From Fidelibacterota bacterium (GTDB lineage Bacteria > Fidelibacterota > Marinisomatia > Marinisomatales > CAZVFT01), in the NCBI GenBank assembly GCA_014381485.1, contig JACNLN010000148.1:1-8530 (forward strand): a DNA stretch of 8,530 bases, written 5' to 3'. Positions 1 to 5,928 of the stretch are shown here, one piece after another. How positions within the stretch are numbered: position 1 is the first letter of the stretch; each line of letters opens with the position of its first letter. Position numbers and translations under genes: made by a program. The notes beneath the pieces were generated by a model. That model was not told the DNA's origin. It searched no databases and saw nothing but the letters and a program-made list of their open reading frames with translations.

Positions 1-43
1 TTGCTCTTTTTTATTGAGATTCGGTGAGTGTTTTGTAAATTTC

Positions 44-60
44 GGTAACTTATCGTTACC
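44..60. promoter_or_regulatory. 17-bp perfect inverted repeat before the first gene
   Basis: GGTAAC (44-49), a 5-base centre TTATC and GTTACC (55-60) form a perfect 6-bp-arm palindrome ending 6 bases before the ATG at 67. It could be a dimeric repressor's operator, or a small RNA hairpin covering the ribosome entry region, where no clear Shine-Dalgarno is visible. Only the symmetry is seen; the function is inferred. Confidence 0.35.
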
Positions 61-66
61 AAAGTT

Positions 67-741
67 ATGAAACCAAATCCACAAGATTTAGACCAATTCG
101 CACAACAGCATGGACTTGGTGCTATCGGTGTAACCGATATTGATAAGCTTCGTAAACAGGAGCCAGAAGCGTTGATAAATGTGCCCGCAGAATTTTCCTG
201 TGCAATCGTTATAGGAGTCCGTTTGGTAGATGCGGTCATTGACCAGATTGAGGATCGACCAACTCCACTTTATTTTCACCTCTACCGCCAGGCAAATTTT
301 ACTCTGGATCGAATTGCTTACCGGCTAGCTTTAGAACTTCAAGATACAGGATATCGTTCTATTGCAGTGCCGGCATCACAGATCACTGAACCTGGGGGCA
401 GAAAGGGTCTGGTTTCTCATCGACTTCTCGGATATGCTGCCGGAATTGGATGGATTGGACGACCAACTTTGCTGGTGCACCCAAGGTACGGTGCTCGAAT
501 GCGATATGCTGCAGTGCTGACAGATGCTCCTTATCAACCGGGTGTACCTATGGAGAATAGATGTGGTGAATGTCGGGAATGTATGGAAGTCTGTCCGGTG
601 GCAGCGATCAAGGAATCTTCCCGTGAATTCGATCTGGATGCCTGCTATAAAAAACTGAATGAATTCAGGAAACTTCCCTTTATTGGACAGCATGTCTGTG
701 GTATTTGTGTTAGAGCGTGTAGTGGTCCAAAGTGCTTGTGA
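67..741 (+). CDS. Short epoxyqueuosine reductase-like double [4Fe-4S] protein
   Basis: This 224-residue protein resembles the core of epoxyqueuosine reductase (QueG), a cobalamin- and Fe-S-dependent enzyme of tRNA queuosine synthesis. The ferredoxin-like part has CGECRECMEVCP (Cys166, 169, 172, 176) and a second set, Cys193 with CGICVRAC (Cys211, 214, 218), the usual arrangement for two [4Fe-4S] clusters. The stretch GYAAGIGWIGRPTLL (122-136) matches the QueG-type AGLGWIGK region. It is much shorter than true QueG (over 300 residues): the C-terminal HEAT-like tRNA-binding part is absent, and the acidic residue expected just before the AGLGW region is not evident (sequence there is GLVSHRLLGY). 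It is therefore better named a QueG-like Fe-S protein of unknown substrate than QueG. The start at 67 is the first ATG after in-frame stops at 25 and 46; no strong ribosome binding site is seen. The DUF4416 gene follows after 10 bases. Confidence is high for the family, low for function. Confidence 0.85.
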   Translation: MKPNPQDLDQFAQQHGLGAIGVTDIDKLRKQEPEALINVPAEFSCAIVIGVRLVDAVIDQIEDRPTPLYFHLYRQANFTLDRIAYRLALELQDTGYRSIAVPASQITEPGGRKGLVSHRLLGYAAGIGWIGRPTLLVHPRYGARMRYAAVLTDAPYQPGVPMENRCGECRECMEVCPVAAIKESSREFDLDACYKKLNEFRKLPFIGQHVCGICVRACSGPKCL

Positions 742-751
742 GGAGAATTTG

Positions 752-1285
752 ATGAGTTCCACAGCATTTCCTGAACCGGTGACCCTTATAGTGGGAATGA
801 TCACATCTCGAATAAGTCTATTTGATAGAGCTGAGGAGGAGCTGAAACAGCTTTATGGACCTACTGGTTTGAAATCAGATATTTTCGATTTCAATTTTAC
901 GGACTACTACGAAGAAGAAATGGGACCGAATCTGAAACGGAAGTTTCTCAGTTTTAAAAACAAAATAAATCCAGATCAACTTTCAAAGATCAAACTGCAA
1001 ACGAATGAACTGGAGAGAATTTTCGCCGAGAAGGAACCATTTGTCCCACGACCTATAAACCTGGACCCGGGATATATCTCACCGAGCAAGCTGGTGCTGG
1101 CAACGACAAAAGATTACGCTCACCGAATTTACCTGAGAGATGGGATTTATGCTGAGGTTACACTGATTTATCGCAATAAACGGTTTGAACCTTTGGATAC
1201 CACTTTTCCTGACTATCGAACGAAGAAATACATAAAGTTTTTCACACGAATTCGGAATCGAATTATGGCAATATCTCGTAAATAA
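752..1285 (+). CDS. DUF4416 family protein
   Basis: A 177-residue soluble protein recognised as DUF4416 (PF14385) by its opening PEPVTLIVGMI, the FDFNFTDYYEEEMGPNLKRKF block, then NLDPGYISPSKLVLATTKDY, AHRIYLRDGIYAEVTL and the final FPDYRTKKYIKFF. The molecular role of this family is unknown. An in-frame ATG at 659 would overlap the preceding gene by 83 bases, but the ATG at 752 is preferred: it has AGGAG at 741-745 with a 6-base spacer, and the conserved domain begins right after it. The ribosome binding site begins on the last base of the upstream stop codon, so the two genes are probably co-transcribed and perhaps translationally coupled. That hints that DUF4416 works with the QueG-like Fe-S protein, which is inference only. 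No signal peptide or membrane segment is seen. The length fits the whole family domain. Confidence 0.88.
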   Translation: MSSTAFPEPVTLIVGMITSRISLFDRAEEELKQLYGPTGLKSDIFDFNFTDYYEEEMGPNLKRKFLSFKNKINPDQLSKIKLQTNELERIFAEKEPFVPRPINLDPGYISPSKLVLATTKDYAHRIYLRDGIYAEVTLIYRNKRFEPLDTTFPDYRTKKYIKFFTRIRNRIMAISRK

Positions 1286-1351
1286 CTTCATATCTTTAGA
1301 AACGAAAAAATCAATAGCAATATTGATGAAAAATATTTAGAAAGGTTTGTT

Positions 1352-2176
1352 ATGAAAGATTTTAAAGATAAAAATGTTTATATCGTTGGAGGCTCCAGCG
1401 GTATCGGATTTTCAACTGCAAAACTGCTGTTTCGTAAAGGATCCCATATAATCCTCTTTGCCCGTAATACAGAACGGCTGCAGAAAGCTGTTAACGAGAT
1501 AGAGGGATTAAGAATATTTGATGATCAGAAACTTTCCTGGATGGCAATGGACGTAGCCAATCGGGAAGAGGTTAAGTCTATTTTTAAAAATAGTATAAAT
1601 GATTTCGGATCTCCTGATCTTCTCATTAATTGTGCAGGTCGTGCAATTCCTTATCGTTTTGAGGATATCACGTATGAACAACTCAACGAAACAATGAAAA
1701 TTAATCTCTATGGTACCTGGAACACTGTTGAACAGGCGGTTCCATTTATGAAAGAAAAGGGAGGACATATTGTTAACGTCTCTTCCATTGCTGGGTTCAT
1801 CGGTGTGTATGGTTTAACGGATTATTGTGCTTCAAAATTTGCTGTTATCGGCTTTTCCGAAGCCCTTCGAAGTGAGCTGAAACCGTTTGGAATTTCCATC
1901 TCGGTTCTTTGTCCGCCGGATACAGATACTCCCGGGTTTGAGGTGGAAAATCGTACGAAACCTGAAGAGACAAAAGCAATATCATCCAGCGCAAAATTGC
2001 TGCAACCAGATAGAGTAGCTAAAACCCTCATAAAAGGAATTCAGAAGGGGAAATTCCTGATAATCCCTGGTTTTAATGGCAAGTTATCCTATTATGTGAA
2101 ACGGCTGTTTCCTTCATTGGTGACAGCTATCATGGATTGGGATATAAGAAGAGTTCAACTTAAAGGGAGTAGATGA
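1352..2176 (+). CDS. Short-chain dehydrogenase, 3-ketodihydrosphingosine reductase-like
   Basis: This 274-residue classical SDR has the NAD(P)-binding loop VGGSSGIG (12-19; Val replaces the usual Thr), Asp67-Val68, NCAG (93-96), the catalytic-type Asn118 in INLYGT, Ser144/Ser145 in NVSSIAG, and Tyr158-x3-Lys162 in YCASK, so it should be an active oxidoreductase. Arg38 after the second strand (FARN) suggests NADPH preference. The substrate loop PPDTDTPGFEVENRTKPEET (188-207) is very like that of eukaryotic 3-ketodihydrosphingosine reductase (KDSR), which reduces the product of serine palmitoyltransferase to dihydrosphingosine. A weakly hydrophobic C-terminal part (about 234-262) ending in WDIRR also recalls KDSR, which is membrane-associated. 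The start at 1352 has GAAAGG at 1340-1345 with a 6-base spacer. It is the first of four closely spaced genes with lipid-related neighbours. No serine palmitoyltransferase is in the window, so the substrate is inferred; another long-chain 3-oxo-lipid or a generic SDR substrate remains possible. Confidence 0.88.
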   Translation: MKDFKDKNVYIVGGSSGIGFSTAKLLFRKGSHIILFARNTERLQKAVNEIEGLRIFDDQKLSWMAMDVANREEVKSIFKNSINDFGSPDLLINCAGRAIPYRFEDITYEQLNETMKINLYGTWNTVEQAVPFMKEKGGHIVNVSSIAGFIGVYGLTDYCASKFAVIGFSEALRSELKPFGISISVLCPPDTDTPGFEVENRTKPEETKAISSSAKLLQPDRVAKTLIKGIQKGKFLIIPGFNGKLSYYVKRLFPSLVTAIMDWDIRRVQLKGSR

Positions 2177-2182
2177 ATACGT

Positions 2183-2908
2183 ATGGATTTTCACAAAAAT
2201 AATATATTGACAAATTTATCAATGATGCTCTCAGGAAGAGTCAAGTCTCCTAAACAACTGAGCGTGGATAAATGCCTGCTCAGGGATGACATTTTCGATT
2301 TTGATAGTGAAAATATTCTGGTCCTCGTTAGAGAATTGATTCAGGAAATGACTGTTGAGTGGGAAACAGTAAAAAGGTTGTATGAATTTGTCAGAGATTC
2401 AATCATCTATGATTTTGCCCCAAAAATCGAAGATTTTTCGGACTGGCAAGCTTCGACAATTCTTCGTACAAAACGAGGGTTCTGTCATCAAAAAGCTATT
2501 TTACTTGCTACTCTATTTAGATCTGTTGGGATTCCTTCGGCTTTAGTGTTTCAAACGATTATTGATCATGTATTACTTGATACAAGATACAGAGATATGA
2601 TACCTGACGGAAGATTACCCATGCATGCTTTGGTGGCGATTTATTTTGAAAAGAAATGGTATCGTCTCGATGCTACATTGGATTCAGAATTGTGTATCAA
2701 AAAAGGTTACAAAATAATGAAGGTTATTCCCGGGAATGAAACATTGCTCCCTGAAACAACACAAGATTGCAAACCCCATTTTACCATTGAGAAGCAATTG
2801 GGTTTCTTTGATTCGTATCCTGTTGAGTTGTTACATACTCTGTTAAAACACAAGGCTAACTGGGATAGATGGAGAAAATTTGTAAAGCGAGAACAAATAA
2901 CGATGTAG
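2183..2908 (+). CDS. Transglutaminase-like cysteine protease-fold protein
   Basis: A 241-residue protein with a transglutaminase-like core. The papain-like triad is visible: Cys101 in RGFCHQKA, His148 in PMHALVAIYF and Asp163 in YRLDATLD. Upstream, YEFVRDSIIYDF (67-78) and STILRTKRGF (91-100) match the usual lead-in helix and loop of the domain. The sequence has no signal peptide or membrane helix, so it should be cytoplasmic. Such domains in bacteria can be amidases, proteases or acyl/peptidyl transferases, and the substrate cannot be read from the sequence. It begins 6 bases after the SDR stop codon. GGGAG at 2165-2169 is 13 bases upstream of the ATG, a rather long spacing; the ATG at 2173 runs into a stop after nine codons, so 2183 is the sensible start. 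Tight linkage suggests one transcript with the SDR, START-like and methyltransferase genes. Confidence 0.83.
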   Translation: MDFHKNNILTNLSMMLSGRVKSPKQLSVDKCLLRDDIFDFDSENILVLVRELIQEMTVEWETVKRLYEFVRDSIIYDFAPKIEDFSDWQASTILRTKRGFCHQKAILLATLFRSVGIPSALVFQTIIDHVLLDTRYRDMIPDGRLPMHALVAIYFEKKWYRLDATLDSELCIKKGYKIMKVIPGNETLLPETTQDCKPHFTIEKQLGFFDSYPVELLHTLLKHKANWDRWRKFVKREQITM

Positions 2909-2955
2909 ATTTCTGAGTGATCTTCCTCATTTACATTTTTTTAATTAATATCAAG

Positions 2956-3597
2956 ATGAAAGTCAAGTTCATTTTTTTTCTTACTCTTTTTCTTGTCCAG
3001 ACAGGTCTTTCACAGATTGTGAACTATCCTACAGATTGGGATGATCTTCATCACAATTCAGGTTGGACAATTGTAACTCAGAAGGAGCGACTTTGTGTTT
3101 ATAAGAAAAAGTTGAAAGTATCTCCCGTACCAGCAATTAAGGTGGAATTGAATACAAGAGCAAATCCTTCGGACTTGATGGAAATCATCTGGGCGGTGGA
3201 TAAATACCCGGTGAATCTGCCAAGTGCTCACTCCACAGACGCTGGATTTATTGAGCGATTTGATTCTAATCATCAGCTGGCATGGCAGGTTATTGATATT
3301 CCGTTTTTATCCCCCAGAATGTATCAATTTAATCATCAACGCAATCTTAATAAAATCGATTGGGTAAAATCCACAAATAAGCATATTATTCAGAACTATA
3401 AGGATTTAATAGTACCTGCTGTCAATTTTGGAAGCTGGGAAGTAAAAACCAGTGAGGAAGAGACAACTTTAATCTACAGAGCTTGTACAGATCCCGCTGG
3501 GTCGGTACCATCTTGGCTTGTGGATCGGGTGAGCATGTGGTACATTCCACAAATGCTTCTAGACCTCGAAAATACTGCATTGCAGGTAGATAAGTAA
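2956..3597 (+). CDS. Exported START-like lipid-binding domain protein
   Basis: From the ATG at 2956 this is a 213-residue protein with an N-terminal signal peptide: MKVK, a hydrophobic run FIFFLTLFLV, then QTGLSQ with likely cleavage after the Ser. The mature part resembles the START / polyketide-cyclase-like fold that holds a lipid in a hydrophobic cavity. Recognisable pieces, numbered from this start, are WTIVTQKERLCVYKKK near residue 22-37, a central WQVIDIPFLSPR region, and the C-terminal DPAGSVPSWLVDRVSMWYIP signature with its following amphipathic helix. A GTG at 2917 in the same frame would add 13 hydrophobic residues; the later ATG gives a normal signal peptide, so it is preferred, though no strong ribosome binding site precedes either. 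The product should be periplasmic or in the outer envelope, where it could carry or sense a lipid. Its place next to a KDSR-like reductase and a membrane methyltransferase supports a lipid role; the ligand is unknown. Confidence 0.8.
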   Translation: MKVKFIFFLTLFLVQTGLSQIVNYPTDWDDLHHNSGWTIVTQKERLCVYKKKLKVSPVPAIKVELNTRANPSDLMEIIWAVDKYPVNLPSAHSTDAGFIERFDSNHQLAWQVIDIPFLSPRMYQFNHQRNLNKIDWVKSTNKHIIQNYKDLIVPAVNFGSWEVKTSEEETTLIYRACTDPAGSVPSWLVDRVSMWYIPQMLLDLENTALQVDK

Positions 3598-3659
3598 TAG
3601 GACGAGGATGAATGTTGTTCTTTGTCTGAAAAATTAAATGATTTCAACATAATCTGGTT

Positions 3660-4184
3660 ATGGTAAAACCAATAATATTTTTCTTTGTGAATGTGGGAAT
3701 ACTATACGTTTCTTGGAGTTATTTAGATAAACCTCGATCACGCGGTTTTTCCAGATTCCTCACTTTTGAGTCAATCCTAATTTTATTCCTAATCAATGTT
3801 AACAGTTGGTTCTACAACCCATTTTCACTATTTCAGATTGCTTCCTGGGTTCTACTGATTATTTCACTTTACTTCATTATTCATAGCGTCTATCTACTGT
3901 GGTTGATTGGTAAACCAGAGAATGGTTTCGAGAACACAACGAAACTTGTAACAGGTGGAATCTACCGTTATATTCGTCATCCGATGTACAGTTCATTGCT
4001 ATTTTTTGCTTGGGGAGTCTTTTTTAAGGGATCATCACTTATCAGCGCTGTCTTGGTTATTTTTACTACTGGTTTTTTAATTGCTACTGCAAAACTTGAA
4101 GAGGCGGAAAATATAACTAAATTTGGGAAAGATTATGTAGAATATATGAATAAGACAAAAATGCTAATTCCCGTTTTATTTTAA
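3660..4184 (+). CDS. Membrane methyltransferase, ICMT/PEMT-like
   Basis: A 174-residue integral membrane protein with about four or five hydrophobic segments (roughly 4-20, 36-50, 58-84, 111-123, 127-145). The family hallmark is near the C-terminus: GGIYRYIRHPMY (99-110), followed by an acidic pair Glu147-Glu148 and GKDYVEYMNK (156-165). This layout is shared by isoprenylcysteine carboxyl methyltransferase (ICMT/Ste14) and phospholipid N-methyltransferase (PEMT) relatives, in which these residues bind S-adenosylmethionine at the membrane face. Bacterial members rarely have a known substrate; a lipid head group or quinone-like lipid is plausible given the neighbours, and protein prenylcysteine is unlikely. 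It starts 62 bases after the START-like gene without a clear ribosome binding site; an ATG at 3612 in the same frame meets a stop after five codons. It is the last gene of the + strand cluster and is followed by a hairpin. Confidence 0.85.
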   Translation: MVKPIIFFFVNVGILYVSWSYLDKPRSRGFSRFLTFESILILFLINVNSWFYNPFSLFQIASWVLLIISLYFIIHSVYLLWLIGKPENGFENTTKLVTGGIYRYIRHPMYSSLLFFAWGVFFKGSSLISAVLVIFTTGFLIATAKLEEAENITKFGKDYVEYMNKTKMLIPVLF

Positions 4185-4219
4185 CTTTAATAAATTTTTA
4201 AATCAAAATTTTATGGTTC

Positions 4220-4266
4220 ATCACACATTATTGTCCGAAGGATCCTAGGGATGTGTGATTTTGTTT
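4220..4266 (+). terminator. Probable Rho-independent terminator
   Basis: ATCACACAT (4220-4228) pairs perfectly with ATGTGTGAT (4251-4259), giving a 9-bp stem with a 22-base loop, directly followed by a T-rich run (TTTTGTTTT from 4259). It lies 35 bases after the methyltransferase stop codon and before the gene-free region. The loop is long and the stem only moderately GC-rich, so strength is uncertain. Confidence 0.5.
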
Positions 4267-4506
4267 TCAAAAGACCTCCTCTGATATACACTCCCTACCT
4301 CTTCTTGCCCGTCTAACTTGTGCAATTGCCTGAATTTAGATTTTCTTTTCATTACAATCTGTAAATATTATTTCTTAGGGTGTCCATAAAAATGTAACAA
4401 GTGCAGACTATTGGTTATATCAGAAAAACTTTCCTCGTCTCAATGCCTTGATTCACCCCCTCTTTTTATTCTCTCTCCCCCCCCGATAAATCAGGATTTT
4501 CAACTC
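4267..4506. other. Gene-free intergenic stretch with pyrimidine-rich tract
   Basis: No credible gene is seen in these 240 bases. The only marked feature is a strongly pyrimidine-rich run on the + strand from about 4452 to 4484, ending in eight consecutive C residues (4477-4484). It leads into the 331-bp repeat array that starts at 4507. Confidence 0.5.
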
Positions 4507-4837
4507 TCAAGGAGGAGAAGGTCTTATGCGTCCGTTCTTCCATAATTGGCTGCCTTAGAAAAACTCCTCTCCCTTGATGGGAGAGGATTATTCCGTAGGA
4601 GTTCCTTCCGAAAGGTGAGGGTGACTACATTCTTTTTACTAAAGCCTAATTTTTGTCTTGAATAATTATTGCCTATTATCATTGAACTGACGTTTTTTCG
4701 GTTGAGCACGTTTCTAACACACCCCGCCCCTTCCGGGGCACCCCTCTCAATATGGGACTTTTGCACCTGTTAGCGATCACCATCAAAAAGTCCCCTCCGT
4801 CGGTAGCCGGACAGACCTGTCAAACACCGTGCAAGCA
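4507..4837. repeat. 331-bp tandem repeat, copy 1
   Basis: This is the first of two adjacent copies of a 331-bp sequence. By eye it differs from copy 2 at one place, A4513 against G4844. Inside are three inverted repeats: TCCTCTCCC/GGGAGAGGA (4565-4573 with 4579-4587), GCCCC-TTCC-GGGGC (4726-4739), and GGGACTTTT/AAAAGTCCC (4754-4762 with 4786-4794, 23-base loop). An 80-codon open frame on the - strand (4524-4766) reads through it, but resembles no protein family and is probably chance. No transposase is nearby. The hairpin-rich structure fits a non-coding intergenic element or a structured RNA. Confidence 0.95.
4559..4587 (-). terminator. Terminator-like hairpin in repeat copy 1, - strand
   Basis: Read on the - strand, a 9-bp GC-rich stem (4587-4579 with 4573-4565, 5-base loop ATCAA) is followed by G and five T residues (A run at 4559-4563 on +). 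This is a good Rho-independent terminator shape for transcripts entering from the right. It is the most distal of three such hairpins. Confidence 0.55.
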
Positions 4838-5168
4838 TCAAGGGGGAGAAGGTCTTATGCGTCCGTTCTTCCATAATTGGCTGCCTTAGAAAAACTCCTC
4901 TCCCTTGATGGGAGAGGATTATTCCGTAGGAGTTCCTTCCGAAAGGTGAGGGTGACTACATTCTTTTTACTAAAGCCTAATTTTTGTCTTGAATAATTAT
5001 TGCCTATTATCATTGAACTGACGTTTTTTCGGTTGAGCACGTTTCTAACACACCCCGCCCCTTCCGGGGCACCCCTCTCAATATGGGACTTTTGCACCTG
5101 TTAGCGATCACCATCAAAAAGTCCCCTCCGTCGGTAGCCGGACAGACCTGTCAAACACCGTGCAAGCA
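4838..5168. repeat. 331-bp tandem repeat, copy 2
   Basis: Second full copy, directly abutting copy 1 and offset by exactly 331 bases throughout. All hairpins of copy 1 are present at the shifted positions. Such near-identity points to a very recent duplication, ongoing homogenisation, or an assembly duplication. Its first 80 bases are identical by eye to copy 3. Confidence 0.95.
4890..4918 (-). terminator. Terminator-like hairpin in repeat copy 2, - strand
   Basis: Same structure as in copy 1: stem 4896-4904 with 4910-4918, loop of 5 bases, then five T residues on the - strand (A run at 4890-4894 on +). Confidence 0.55.
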
Positions 5169-5248
5169 TCAAGGGGGAGAAGGTCTTATGCGTCCGTTCT
5201 TCCATAATTGGCTGCCTTAGAAAAACTCCTCTCCCTTGATGGGAGAGG
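5169..5248. repeat. Partial third copy of the 331-bp repeat (80 bp)
   Basis: The first 80 bases of the unit recur a third time, identical by eye to copy 2, and stop exactly at the end of the GGGAGAGG arm of the first hairpin. Beyond 5248 the sequence differs: a 5-base GTTTG takes the place of the 27 bases at 4587-4613 of copy 1, after which GGTGAGG occurs again in both. The array is thus A-B-A-B-A, with A the 80-bp part and B the 251-bp part. Confidence 0.92.
5221..5248 (-). terminator. Terminator hairpin downstream of the CBS-domain gene
   Basis: On the - strand, CCTCTCCC-ATCAA-GGGAGAGG (5248-5228) is followed by AG and five T residues (A run at 5221-5225 on +). It is the first of the three repeat-borne hairpins met by transcripts from the CBS-domain gene, about 275 bases past its stop codon, so it is the likeliest end of that message. 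Confidence 0.55.
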
Positions 5249-5522
5249 GTTTGGGTGAGGATGATCCTTCACCAATCTTACCTCTGCATGCTTTCAAAAA
5301 GAGCTATGAAAAGATCGCAATTTCAGTTTCAACTTAGATGCTGTACGCGACCTTATCAATACAAACCGGTCAGAAGTCCGGCTGTCCTGTCTGGCTTTCG
5401 ACTGACCAGTCAGTGAAGAGCTAATTGTATTTTATACTTGAATATCCTCACCTCATCTGGTGTAGAAGAAAATAAACTCTATAAATTCTTCCTATCGGGT
5501 TACAGGCAATGTAAAATAATAC
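5249..5522. other. Gene-free spacer between repeat array and CBS gene
   Basis: No gene is seen. A small hairpin, GGTGAGG/CCTTCACC (5254-5273, one G-T pair, 6-base loop), sits just after the array. A short inverted repeat ACTGA-CCAG-TCAGT lies near 5400-5413. Neither has a T run, and neither can be given a function. Confidence 0.4.
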
Positions 5523-5915
5523 TTACCTTGTTTCCAGAACAGCTCGAAGAATGTCCCGACGACTGACTTGTCCAATCAACTTACCATTTTCGAGAACTGG
5601 AAAGCGACGAAAAGAACTGTTTAAAAATAATTCTGCAATTGAAATAATACTGGCAGTTGCATCCACTGTGATGACATGTTTAGACATTATATCTGAAACC
5701 AGATTCCCCATTTCTCTGTAATAAGAGGAATAGATGATAGTTTTCATACAGTCCTTTTCTGAGAGCATTCCTATAATATTACCTTCTTTATCTACTACTG
5801 GTGCACCTGAGATATTTTTATTAATTAGAATATTCATTGCGGATATAACATTCATATCAGGAGTGAATGTAATAAGATCTGTTGATGTAAAATCTTTTAC
5901 GGTGAATTGCTCCAT
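5523..5915 (-). CDS. Two-CBS-domain protein
   Basis: A 130-residue stand-alone protein made of a pair of CBS domains (about 7-63 and 73-126), which together form a Bateman module that binds adenine nucleotides such as AMP, ATP or S-adenosylmethionine. The repeat signatures are visible: SGAPVVDKEGNIIGMLSEKD (36-55) and RRFPVLENGKLIGQVSRRD (103-121), each ending in the Ser-x2-Asp motif (Ser52/Asp55, Ser118/Asp121) that contacts the ribose in ligand-binding members. No catalytic or membrane domain is attached, so it probably acts by binding a partner or as an energy sensor; the partner is unknown. The start is supported by AGAGGAG a few bases upstream (complement of 5922-5928, about 6 bases from the ATG). 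The gene points toward the repeat array, convergent with the methyltransferase gene, and is divergent from the transporter-binding protein gene. Confidence 0.93.
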   Translation of the reverse strand: MEQFTVKDFTSTDLITFTPDMNVISAMNILINKNISGAPVVDKEGNIIGMLSEKDCMKTIIYSSYYREMGNLVSDIMSKHVITVDATASIISIAELFLNSSFRRFPVLENGKLIGQVSRRDILRAVLETR

Positions 5916-5928
5916 AATGATCTCCTCT

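Noticed and set aside
67..741. True epoxyqueuosine reductase (queG)
   Set aside because: The protein is too short, lacks the C-terminal tRNA-binding part and does not show the expected acidic residue before the AGLGW-like region.
659..751. Longer start for the DUF4416 gene at 659
   Set aside because: It would overlap the Fe-S protein gene by 83 bases and add non-conserved residues, while 752 has a well-placed AGGAG.
376..804. 142-codon - strand open frame opposite the first two genes
   Set aside because: It is antisense to two well-supported genes and has no recognisable domain.
2917..2955. GTG start at 2917 for the START-like gene
   Set aside because: It adds a second hydrophobic stretch before a complete signal peptide that begins at the ATG at 2956.
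4524..4766. 80-codon - strand open frame, repeated identically at 4855-5097
   Set aside because: It lies wholly inside the hairpin-rich repeat, has no recognisable similarity to a protein family, and its duplication simply follows the DNA repeat.
4507..5248. CRISPR array
   Set aside because: The units are 331 bp, directly abutting and nearly identical, with no short repeats separated by unique spacers and no cas genes nearby.
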